Source: Dimargaris cristalligena
Lineage: Eukaryota > Kickxellomycota > Dimargaritomycetes > Dimargaritales > Dimargaritaceae
NCBI GenBank assembly: GCA_027576995.1
Contig: JANBQC010000079.1
Span: 1 to 64,000, forward strand
DNA length: 64,000 bases
Direction of reading: 5' to 3'
The position numbers were made by a program, and so were the translations under genes. Positions 56,601-64,000 of the stretch are shown here, piece by piece (the first letter of the stretch is position 1; the number at the start of each line of letters is the position of its first letter). The notes beneath the pieces are model-generated. The model searched no databases. It saw only the letters and a list, made by a program, of their open reading frames with translations, and was not told where the DNA came from.

Positions 56601-58114
56601 CTGCCCCGCCTACTCGCCTGCATCTGCCCCTGCCTCAATTAGGTACGACACGGGCCGACCTGGATGGCTATTTTACCAAGTTGGTCCCGGTCCAGGTGGC
56701 TTGGATTGATGGCCTTGCCCAGAAGGCCCCTCACGCACGCAACAGGACCTCGTCAAATGTAGCTGTCGAACTAAAAACTACGTCCGGCCAGATTGATAGC
56801 ACTTCGACTGAGCCCGGTTTGTTGGCTAATAGTCCACTCCCCGCGGATATCGAAAATGCCGGGAACAATGTCACATCGGGCGCCACCCTGGCCACCTTTT
56901 TAAATATGAACTCATCAGCACTCCCCGCAGAGGTCTCGGATAAGGTATTGGACTACCTGGGTCAAGGCGCCTGGGATTTGAAATGTACTCTTTACTCTTT
57001 AACTAATTCTAATGCGATTCTGGACCGCTTATGTTTAACCGTCTTTAGCATACCCCATAAGTCCGCGAGTAAAGCCCTTAAATTAGTGCCATTGGTGCGA
57101 TTGGCCATGTCCAATTTCCCCCAGCGGGCCGATATGCCATGGCTTATTAATATGGCTACTATCAGTAGTGCCCTCATCTCGGGCGCCAGCGTGACCCCTC
57201 TTTGGATGGCTTTACTCGACTTGCTGATATACATTTTTGAACCAAATGACGGCGATTTAGCAAGCCCAGGCAACGCCGAAATCCTGGCTGTATTTCAATA
57301 TCTTATGAATGTCCATGGTACCGACCCGAACGTTTGGTGGCGGTTTTTCTCGTGGCAATTGAACCACGAGCGGCGGGTAAAGCATCTCCAAACGATGGTT
57401 ATCATATTTTTGGAGCACACCGGTAAACCATTTGATACTAAGCGGGTCGCCTTCGGAGCCAACGTGACCAACGCCTTAGTGGTATTACTTCAACTGTACC
57501 TCGACAAGTACCGCGGCACCCCTACGGTGGAGTTAGTTCTCGATTGGTTTTATTATCTACTGACCTCTCCCCTTGACGGTGCCTTCGTTACGGTTCTTTT
57601 CACCGAACCCAAAGGCATGGCGAATCGCCTCGGCGATGAATTTACTTGGCGCAAGCCTGACTACTTGGGGAAAAGTATTCTATTTTCCCGACTCTGTCCG
57701 GAACAATACGCTTATTTGTGCCTAAGTTACCTCCACGCCCTCGCCAATGGTTCATTAGGGCCAGATCAATTCGTTGGCACTGGCTTGTTTTCATTTCTTC
57801 CCCGTGACCACCGCGCTTTCGTGATTAACTGGCAGGCCGCCACAGATCCAGACCATCGAAATTCTGAGTCGAGGCACACCATAACCCATGCCGCAAATGT
57901 TACGCACCAACTATGTCTTATGTTTGTACCGATGCCTTCTGAGCGTGAGCTATATCTTACCATGATTAATAATTTTATTGCCGCCCATAGGGCCGGTGGT
58001 TCTACCCTTGCCACAATCTATGATGGCGTAAAACTTTTGGGCAGTCTTGAACACCAACTCCCGTCTCCCGAAATGGCAGACATTTTATCCCGGCTCTCGG
58101 TCAAGCGAGACTAG
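53630..58114 (+). CDS. ZFC3H1/Red1-like zinc-finger RNA-surveillance protein
   Basis: 1494-residue single-exon protein. The key feature is one zf-C3H1-type finger at about 882-900, CLYETLGGECHDTSCQSTH (C-x8-C-x4-C-x3-H), characteristic of human ZFC3H1 and fission-yeast Red1, scaffolds that link nuclear RNAs to the exosome through Mtr4-type helicases. Before it lie about 500 disordered residues with acidic-Ser clusters (ISDDSEEEEG, SDSESDMETDG, SSESSENSEDCEDS). Coiled coils follow (QQQEEKIAQMKRLIEQMEK; QSEIDRLESQTQEEEARAHE). After the finger comes a long helical repeat region reminiscent of HAT/TPR repeats (DPNVWWRFFSWQLNHERRVK; YAYLCLSYLHALANG). I start at the second in-frame ATG (53630), because the upstream 42 residues are hydrophobic and atypical. 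Orthology to Red1 is likely by architecture. Confidence 0.75.
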   Translation: MTPSSFALAAGSPAAAATTALSQNTPAPASQPTTINSRTLELNKKLVNKLVDLNWSDEAILRSNSSPTLAEALRQVRAARASTITAPAFPQPPSAHSRSGLASLNPEEVEDGELSSSTPEPLDFPTARATSVIAILSSPNSTPAIEGDPEPNREPSLALEDEPNPFVLSPPPQVTQISDDSEEEEGILTVYNGSTPELQPTGNGDGDVPATSQHASDSEMDLSSDDNAVDHHDWSYPATLAYGPFHGSFAGHSGGWWPAMSQPGYPMNNPLRLSYPYNHNGQIYPSSGYPVNGAPGAYHPWTSNHQPDSESEESTSATTTYSERGPQFSQAFGLLQHQLGDGMSPGASRGSVRPPAGSQFTDPHEPYTSSFSRKAWSSFKSDLVNQQFSSRPPSFVALQASLGNIELSDSESDMETDGPQRLETSLNRSCMDQYLEERQTRSSDHRYGAPQRRGFPDSTELSRTASQNGFGAQSNTKTLLQQQEEKIAQMKRLIEQMEKNKRDTATSKPSGGSALETPASAPQPEGSDRRPALERITPTSSVASATINPPGSHSILEASPDSDPTCIDILVPKPQALKQPNLDSESSESSENSEDCEDSNALPPPLSSPPATDLYPPEPATDWQAIQSEIDRLESQTQEEEARAHEHFSQYQQQLKTSLNLKAMLQRIQDQMATSRRAYNRTSHVATKLRSQIQEKRALFLGQDESVIPPSLCQPDHSTVVPVVATPAPSIPIKSTVAADTVKQLKRKLDSIQQEHNALVLKQTAILPQAKKRPPTPPTARLPTHDSLTRFMDRIMTWAKDHPITRYQPAPEIVSTPMPSECTVIPSPEDKEELPALDAKLATRLRSFRVSCFQSVLDRFFRPDDIKSLAYAPKIDPNVPLCLYETLGGECHDTSCQSTHFRDLEITVDEFLCTLLDYYPDSAESEKAGYCASLMHTLFKITDQGQTISPAELFACILNHRSNYIMGRDLDRRAHTSESLPVDIHVPEQSTAPPTRLHLPLPQLGTTRADLDGYFTKLVPVQVAWIDGLAQKAPHARNRTSSNVAVELKTTSGQIDSTSTEPGLLANSPLPADIENAGNNVTSGATLATFLNMNSSALPAEVSDKVLDYLGQGAWDLKCTLYSLTNSNAILDRLCLTVFSIPHKSASKALKLVPLVRLAMSNFPQRADMPWLINMATISSALISGASVTPLWMALLDLLIYIFEPNDGDLASPGNAEILAVFQYLMNVHGTDPNVWWRFFSWQLNHERRVKHLQTMVIIFLEHTGKPFDTKRVAFGANVTNALVVLLQLYLDKYRGTPTVELVLDWFYYLLTSPLDGAFVTVLFTEPKGMANRLGDEFTWRKPDYLGKSILFSRLCPEQYAYLCLSYLHALANGSLGPDQFVGTGLFSFLPRDHRAFVINWQAATDPDHRNSESRHTITHAANVTHQLCLMFVPMPSERELYLTMINNFIAAHRAGGSTLATIYDGVKLLGSLEHQLPSPEMADILSRLSVKRD

Positions 58115-58804
58115 CTTCTGACTGGCTTGGGCGCGTAGTATTGTAATAATAAATCAAAGAGTTCACGCAAGGTCTTTTTGATGCAACTTAACATAATATT
58201 AGATGAGAGAAAGGGCCGCAAGTGGTATTGCGAGATTCCCGCACTTAGCTTTACTGGTTTAGATAAAATAAATCGTCAATTTAGATTGGCGTCCAGAGTA
58301 TGGGTGCTATAGCCAAAGATATATTATTGACGGGTCTGGATAAACGATTTGCTAATATTTCCCAATAATTGATGATTAGCGTATGCAGCTGCTGAGGGGT
58401 GAGGGGCGATTCGATGAACACCACACCCCGGCCCCTTTTCCTTCCTCCGGTTTCTTTATTTTGAAAAACCAGGCGCTATTTAATAAGAGGATGTCAATCA
58501 GTAATCATTTCCCGCTCCCTTCGTCTCATTCGTCAGAATGATTAAATCATATCCCTCACCCTGGTGATCTTTCACCTAGAACCGGTAATCTTCTCTCTGA
58601 AAAATGGAGTGTCTGGTCATCATTTGACTATGATATAAATGGCGTCAGCCTGGCCCACATAGTTTAGGCCCAACTCCCTCACCCCCATCTTCTCGTAATA
58701 GCTATAATTATTAACCGAATTATCTCGAAACCTCTTTACTTCACCTCGTATTTTAGTTTTATTTTTTTGAATACCTAATATTGCTAGTGCCTCGTACTAT
58801 AACT
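58115..58804. other. Intergenic spacer before first I9 gene
   Basis: About 690 bp, AT-rich near 58.2-58.4 kb. Pyrimidine-rich stretches follow just before the secreted-protein gene (TTTTAGTTTTATTTTTTTG). Nothing else recognised. Confidence 0.45.
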
Positions 58805-59374
58805 ATGAAGTTCGGTTATTTCATTTTTGCCGCGCTAGTCGCCCAGGGTTTCGCCCGCAATTTCCCCCGGGGTCATAAAACTGACAATACTAGTGCGACC
58901 ACCACTTCTTGTGTCGCCACCACGACTGAGACCATCACCACTACCGTCACTTTGGCAGCCATTCAAACGGTTATATCGACGATGACTAAAACTGTAACTA
59001 ATGTGATAACTGCGACCACGCACACTGTCTCAGGTAGCGCTACTATGCCCGCCATCACCACCCCCACTGCCAGTGTTACTCATACCGCTACCACCAGTTC
59101 TTCGGCTGCCCCCAGCCCGACGGGTTTCACTGACGCTCACCAAGTCTATATTGTCCTATTCCAAGGCGAGTACAATACCACCGAGGGCCAAACGTCACGC
59201 AACGCTTTCTTTAACAAGTTGAAGAGTTGGGATATTTACTACATTGTCCAATTTAACTACACGGAGATAATCAACGGCATAGCCATTGACATGTCCGATA
59301 ATTACGCCTACTTAACCAGTCGGCTTCCGGGAGTTGTTAGTGTTACTCTCAGCACGCCCATCGGGGCTGTCTAA
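58805..59374 (+). CDS. Secreted Thr-rich protein with I9-like domain
   Basis: 189 residues, single exon. The start is the ATG at 58805, since the open frame upstream to 58781 has only TTG. The signal peptide is MKFGYFIFAALVAQGFA. A Thr/Ser-rich region of about 85 residues (TTTETITTTVTLAAIQTVIS) is probably O-glycosylated. The C-terminal 75 residues (HQVYIVLFQGEYNTTEGQTS ... FFNKLKSWDIYYIVQFNYTE ... PGVVSVTLS) have the beta-alpha-beta-beta-alpha-beta pattern of Inhibitor_I9, the subtilisin propeptide/Pbi2 fold. No peptidase S8 catalytic domain follows. It may be a stand-alone subtilase inhibitor or chaperone, or an adhesin-like wall protein. It is a paralogue of the gene at 61215. Confidence 0.72.
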   Translation: MKFGYFIFAALVAQGFARNFPRGHKTDNTSATTTSCVATTTETITTTVTLAAIQTVISTMTKTVTNVITATTHTVSGSATMPAITTPTASVTHTATTSSSAAPSPTGFTDAHQVYIVLFQGEYNTTEGQTSRNAFFNKLKSWDIYYIVQFNYTEIINGIAIDMSDNYAYLTSRLPGVVSVTLSTPIGAV

Positions 59375-61214
59375 TTTACCAATTTGGTGTGGCATAGACT
59401 TGCGGGGGGATGGTGGGGTTAATGTGCTTGTGGAACGAACCGTCGTCTACTGTTACTAGTTCTAAATAGCGGTATATTCCCCAGTAACAACAGTGCTTTG
59501 TTTGGCGTCCAATTTTATTTTGACTCACTCCTCCAGCCTCACGTGTACAATACATGTTTTGGCTTGTTATATTGCCTTGTTTGTTATTTCGATTTGGTTA
59601 TCGGTACCTCTTTATATTCTTCCATTTCCACCAGTTGCCTCGTTTTGGAAGACTGTGCGCTCCTGCTCGTAATACCAGTAAAGAAACTAGCCTGGTAAAT
59701 CCCTTTAGCGGGTGTATTGCTATGGGAAGAGTGCAACCTCGTTTGTAGTGTAGGTGTATTCTCTTCGTTGCCAGTATAATACTCATATGCAGGCGTTTTC
59801 ATGGTATGCTTACTCTTCATACAAAATCCTGGTGGGAATTATGGTTATAGTAGATAAATTCATTGGTTTCTGAACTATGCAGATGATCAAAGGATAATGA
59901 TCGCTTATTAGAAACCCTGCCTGAGAAAAGCCAAATGTCATGGATGTGCGCGCGCGGGGAGGGGGTCACAGGTGCTACTTAGAGTAATAACTGAAGACTG
60001 CGCTATGGCCCTGGTCGGCTAATGTGATGCGTACCCCTTGTTCTGTTGCCACGAGATTTTGCTAAGAGGAGCTGTAGTGATTACGGGGCCTAATGTTAGT
60101 ATTATAATCTATTTTGATTATAACGAGGTGTCATTGCAATTTCCCATGAGTACTCTAGTCTTGGGCGGTTTCCTTAGGAGATACACCATTGCACTTGGCC
60201 CTAACTCCAGGTGTAGAAGTGCTGTAGGGAACTTATAGAATGGTGTCGCTGTCCCCGTAATCCCCAACGTCGATCGTTCTCGTGTGAGGGGGTCTCACTG
60301 ATGTTGATTGCAACGGCGACCAGGGCCTTTAATAAGGGATCACCCCCATCCTGATTTAGTTTTGCCTCCGAGAGTGGCGAGGTGTAATTTTAAGGGCTAT
60401 ACAGTGACCCAAATTCCCTACCCGACTGAAAAAAATTAAATATCAACATATATATATATATTTCTTAGCAAGTGGGATATACACTTAAGAAAATATAAAA
60501 CATATCATTCATTCGTTCCAATTGGCCAAGTGATGGGAATTTAGGGATGTACCCGTTTCTACCGTCTCGTTGCGTCACCGTTATCACCGACTGCATGGCC
60601 AACCATATGGCCCACTGAAACTATTACCCGAACCAATAAAACTAATTTCACCCCTTTCTTTCCAAATACAAGGTGCAATTAAATCGTTCCGTGATATCTT
60701 TAATTTTTTTGCTTCCGAAAGTCTTCAATAGGTGATATTGTGTTTGAGAATTGGGTGGATCGCTTCATCCAAGATTTCTTGCCGGTTGTGTACCAAAGCG
60801 GGCCATTTATTAGATTAGGACCGGAAAGAGCAGCTTAGTTGGAGGGTCCTTGTCTACACCTACTGTACCGTGGGTGTTCAAGGCCTCAGTTCAGGAACAT
60901 CTAGCAGCCTATGGTCCCTATTTAGGCACGGAGATCATAATTCCTGGAGGATCTGTGAATTTGAAACTTACGGAGTGTTGGAATTGAAAGTCCCCTTTGC
61001 CCACTATACTAGCTTGCCCTGGCTGGCGACATTCACTGCGATTAGATGAATCAGGTGAAAGTACTGGGATAAAGATATATAAAAATGTCTACCGGGCCTT
61101 TGTCCAATTTGATCCATCGACTAGCCCTTTCTATATATTCGCTTCCATATAATCATTAATACTATTATCGCGATTCCCAACCCTCGATAAGCTCCATATC
61201 TACCCACCGTCAGC
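59375..61214. other. Spacer between the two I9 genes
   Basis: About 1.8 kb with no supported gene. A CG-rich run (GCGCGCGCGG) lies near 59949-59958, and an (AT)n run lies at about 60449-60460. Short ORFs at 59.5-59.8 and 60.0-60.2 kb look like chance. Confidence 0.45.
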
Positions 61215-61961
61215 ATGCGCGTCTCCTCTCTTGTCGCTATTGTGGCCATCGGTTTCAAGGCTGTTGCGGCCCTCACCACCCCCACCTCCACCTCGGCCAC
61301 TACTTCTCCCTGTACCACCCTAACTGCCAGCTTCACCGTTCCCCAATCGACTCCGTCATCCCCCGGCATTCACCACTTCCATCCGGTTGACTTCTCCAAG
61401 GTCAAGCTCAAAGATGCTGCTCATAGAAACAGAGAGTGCGAGAGGTTGGGCTACGCTAATTGCTGGACCAAACCTAGTCGAACCCGTCCACCCCCCATTG
61501 TTGCCACCACATCGTATGATCTTCCCAATGGTGATTTGACCACCACCACTACTTCGAGTGCTTCGGAGTCCGTAGTTTACTCGGGACCGGTGGAGAGTAT
61601 CCCTGAGACTACGACCACCACCAAGACCCACGGTACTAGCCACTCCACTTCGGCCCACAGCAGCAGTCTCACCACGACTACCAAAAGCAGTGCATATATT
61701 CCCCAGCCCACCGACCTTAGCGACCCCAAGTCTTACATCGTTTTCTTCAAGGGAGCCACGGATGAGGCGTCTGCCCAGGCTACCCAGGACGCCTTTTTGG
61801 CCGCCTTGCGTGCGAACAAAGTACCCTTTGAGTTTCAGTATTCCCTGCGTCCCCAGCTCAACGCTGGTGTGATGATTATCGACAGTGCCTATATTATGTT
61901 GATCCAGAACTATCCGCAGGTTCAAAAAATCTCGGAAAATCAAATTTTGGGCGCCAGCTAA
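61215..61961 (+). CDS. Secreted Ser/Thr-rich protein with I9-like domain
   Basis: 248 residues, single exon. Signal peptide MRVSSLVAIVAIGFKAVA is followed by a Thr/Ser/Pro-rich stretch and a short non-repetitive segment (DFSKVKLKDAAHRNRECERL) containing two cysteines. A second Thr/Ser region with TTTTTKTHGTSHSTSAHSS follows. The C-terminal 80 residues (KSYIVFFKGATDEASAQATQ ... FLAALRANKVPFEFQYSLRP ... YPQVQKISENQIL) form an Inhibitor_I9-like propeptide domain, better matching the family than its neighbour at 58805. No protease domain is fused. It is longer than its paralogue because of the inserted Cys-containing segment. Secretion is well supported; inhibition of a subtilase is inferred from the fold. 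Confidence 0.75.
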   Translation: MRVSSLVAIVAIGFKAVAALTTPTSTSATTSPCTTLTASFTVPQSTPSSPGIHHFHPVDFSKVKLKDAAHRNRECERLGYANCWTKPSRTRPPPIVATTSYDLPNGDLTTTTTSSASESVVYSGPVESIPETTTTTKTHGTSHSTSAHSSSLTTTTKSSAYIPQPTDLSDPKSYIVFFKGATDEASAQATQDAFLAALRANKVPFEFQYSLRPQLNAGVMIIDSAYIMLIQNYPQVQKISENQILGAS

Positions 61962-63380
61962 TCGTCGGGTAACTTGATATTGGTATTCATCTTTCCAGTT
62001 TTCGGTTGACTAATTGGTTGCTTAAACCAACGGTCGTCGGAGCTTGGTTATCCTTAATTTACAAAACTGACTTAGCAATTTACTATTACATCCGAAACTC
62101 CTGGTGTTAAATATAGTCACAATTGATGACACTTCAATGCTACAGCTCCCTTTAATAAAGTCCGCCGTCTATTTAGGGCCAATAATATTAATTAATTGAC
62201 TTTTTTTTGATTTTATATGTAGTATTCGGTAATACCACTTATAAATTGAGCTTTTCATAGTGATCCATTTACCTGCATTATTCTACCGGTCAGTTCGACC
62301 ACGCTTCCACATAAATGATTGTCCTCATATTTAGTATAAATTAACCCCAGAGGTGATATAGCAGATGGCAGTTACTTGTGTCTACCAGGCTATTCTTTAG
62401 AGCGAATGAAAAAAGCCATGCAGCCATATAATTCCTAGTTTTGTATGTAGCGTTTCCGCCCCCATATACCGTCCGATAGGGCCAATCGAACAATATTGGT
62501 CTAGTCAAGAAAATATTACCCAGCGGATAGATGATAAAAAAAATCGTTAGTAATTGAACAAAAACATCAGGATTATAGTGCGAATCGTCCAGTTCACCAT
62601 GTCCTAGTCACAGTCATCTATATTCTGTTTTTATAAGGTCCATTAAATGGGGTGGTAGTGGGGTTATCTTTGGTAAATTTCACCGGGAATATGATATAGC
62701 CGATAACCTTGCGGTACAGGATCGTCTGCACTATTGCGACCAGGCCCTTGCCTTAGGCATATCTAATTGGGCAACGGCTCTGCTATAGCACCTTTACCAT
62801 GCTGGCATTCAATAGACTTTTAGTTACGTGCACGACAGCATCAGAAAACACCACCTGGTGTCCTCGATCAAATAGCCGGCTCTAGGATATGTTTTATTAC
62901 ACCTTAAGCTATCCTCGATGTTCACCCTCAGCCTTTTATCCGTTAACGCTTTATCAGTACCCCCCGTTTCAATATGTTTTTCACTTTACCACTCCTTTTT
63001 TTCTAACAATACTCCGTAGTTCGTGACCATTTGTGGTATATTAGGGTATTAGTTAATAAACCCGAGTGTTGCACTTAAGTGCCCAACCATTGTAACATAC
63101 CCTGATTCGCTAATAAGTCGCTAGCCAGACGAGTCACCTGGCCGACATTAATCCTCATAAATTTGGCGATAAGCTGGATGGACTTGGATAGATGTATTGG
63201 TAGGTGTCCATTAAAAGCTTTATTGATAATTGCAAAAAATATATAATCTGCATCGGGGTGGTTTCTAGTACTTAATAAGAGGTAACGGGCAAATCCTAGG
63301 TTAATATTAATTGGCCAAGTATAGTTTCCAGCCATCGGTCAATTAGGGCGAATTCCCTCTTGGGTAAGTTCGCCACAGGC
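61962..63380. other. Intergenic region, one weak ORF
   Basis: About 1.4 kb, AT-rich. The minus-strand ORF at 63075-63335 is the only candidate. No repeats or RNA genes recognised. Confidence 0.45.
63075..63335 (-). CDS. Weak ORF or exon, function unknown
   Basis: 86-residue ORF (MAGNYTWPININLGFARYLL ... MRINVGQVTRLASDLLANQG) with helix-like heptads. The overlapping frame just upstream on the same strand also looks protein-like (LPKREFALIDRWLETILGQ), which could mean a frameshifted remnant or a missed intron. The 137-codon frame at 63296-63709 is otherwise explained as a shadow of the Cys-rich gene. No family recognised. Confidence 0.28.
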   Translation of the reverse strand: MAGNYTWPININLGFARYLLLSTRNHPDADYIFFAIINKAFNGHLPIHLSKSIQLIAKFMRINVGQVTRLASDLLANQGMLQWLGT

Positions 63381-63926
63381 TCAAGAATGGCAACAGCTAC
63401 AACAGCTCTCCTTCGCTCCATCACACATTGTGGAGCAGCAAAACCCAATGCATCTGAATGGAGACGTGAGTATGTCACTGAAGAAATTACACATAGACTC
63501 GCAGATAGTTGCCATACAGTCGCAGTCTTCTGCACCGTCGCGGCGGTAAAGTTGCTGAAGAGCCTGGGATGGGTCTGCCTCGCTATTATCCAAAAGCCGG
63601 GCTTGGGTGGCCAGATTGGCTCGAAGGTAGCTAAGCAGCGCGTTACTCCTGTGCGTATACGTTGCCTCATCGGTTCTCGGACTAGTAGTTTGGACGTTTT
63701 CCTTGGCAAATTTTTCCAGGGTTGATTGTACTAGTTTGCAGTCGGCGTTGGTTTCTTTCATGATTTTAGAGATGGCTTGGATCAAAGGTTTATGACTCTC
63801 GCAGGTCATGCGGGGGCAGGCTTCGGGGGAACCGGAGGAAAATTCGACGCCCGGAACGCCGCCGAGGCTGGCGGTTAATACAGCGGGCACGGCCAAGGTC
63901 AGGAGGGCGATGCTGAACAGCTTCAT
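63381..63926 (-). CDS. Small secreted Cys-rich protein
   Basis: 181 residues, single exon. Signal peptide MKLFSIALLTLAVPAVLTAS. The middle is helical (HKPLIQAISKIMKETNADCK; NALLSYLRANLATQARLLDN) with few cysteines. The last about 50 residues hold fourteen cysteines arranged as CDCMATICESMC ... CIGFCCSTMC ... CCSCCHS, suggesting several disulphides or a metal-binding tail. A KR-like site (YRRDG) precedes the Cys-rich part and could be a processing site. It resembles small secreted effector-type proteins in build, but I recognise no family. Confidence 0.7.
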   Translation of the reverse strand: MKLFSIALLTLAVPAVLTASLGGVPGVEFSSGSPEACPRMTCESHKPLIQAISKIMKETNADCKLVQSTLEKFAKENVQTTSPRTDEATYTHRSNALLSYLRANLATQARLLDNSEADPSQALQQLYRRDGAEDCDCMATICESMCNFFSDILTSPFRCIGFCCSTMCDGAKESCCSCCHS

Positions 63927-64000
63927 GATGAGTATATGTTGGTGAGAAGTATTGGGGACAACGGCGAGAATTGTAGCAGTGCTAGATTCAAATACAAAGA

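Noticed and set aside
63296..63709. 137-codon minus ORF
   Set aside because: Overlaps the Cys-rich secreted gene in another frame, lacks a signal peptide, and is best explained as a shadow.

Overview
This window is nuclear DNA from a fungus. The protein-coding genes carry short GT-AG introns and sit on both strands, with typical eukaryotic families (MLH1, TFIIH p44/SSL1, RPS23, Mediator, mitochondrial ClpP) in non-operonic order. The secreted LPMO-like proteins and the cytosolic-type aspartate aminotransferase with fungal features point to a fungus. A CENP-M-like kinetochore gene, an RBMS-type RNA-binding protein and a vertebrate-like ALKBH1 suggest an early-diverging (non-Dikarya) lineage, possibly Zoopagomycota; that placement is inference. 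There are no prokaryotic operons, no CRISPR, no recognisable transposon, and no tRNA or rRNA gene that I could support.

Layout. 1-7.3 kb: ALKBH1-type dioxygenase and a MED16-like Mediator subunit, both +. 7.7-10 kb: a PX-domain, YPT35-like membrane adaptor (-), divergent from MLH1 (11-14.1 kb, +). 15.5-17.7 kb: aspartate aminotransferase (-). 20.8-23.3 kb: a two-RRM RBMS-like protein (-). 25.4-30.1 kb: two secreted LPMO-like paralogues (-) with identical N-terminal architecture but oppositely charged C-terminal tails. 32.4-35.7 kb: mitochondrial ClpP (-), divergent from SSL1 (+). 35.7-38.6 kb: no intact gene, but stop-interrupted protein-like fragments on both strands. 38.7-43.8 kb: an ABCC-type transporter (+). 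44.3 kb: a small ORF with a PD-(D/E)xK-like motif (-). 44.9-45.9 kb: RPS23 (+), with a 4-base first exon and a 619-bp intron holding a long hairpin. 46.4 kb: a perfect 21-bp inverted repeat. 47.2-49.3 kb: a long disordered protein with several SUMO-interaction-like motifs (-). 50.4-51.8 kb: a two-repeat Myb/SANT protein (+). 52.1-53 kb: a CENP-M-like small-GTPase-fold protein (-). 53.6-58.1 kb: a ZFC3H1/Red1-like zinc-finger protein (+). 58.8-64 kb: three secreted proteins, namely two Thr/Ser-rich proteins ending in a subtilisin-propeptide-like I9 domain (+) and one Cys-rich protein (-).

How the genes relate. Most are independent housekeeping genes: DNA/RNA repair (ALKBH1, MLH1, SSL1), transcription and RNA surveillance (MED16, SSL1, Red1-like, Myb), proteostasis (ClpP), kinetochore (CENP-M) and transport (ABCC). 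Two stretches stand out as accessory and secretory: the LPMO-like pair, and the 58.8-64 kb trio. Both contain local duplications and would be the places to look for a lineage-specific surface or host-interaction system. Housekeeping genes in the first 46 kb tend to be split by several introns. The LPMO-like, SIM-rich, Myb, Red1-like, I9 and Cys-rich genes are single-exon as modelled. All exon boundaries were set by eye from GT-AG signals and reading-frame continuity.
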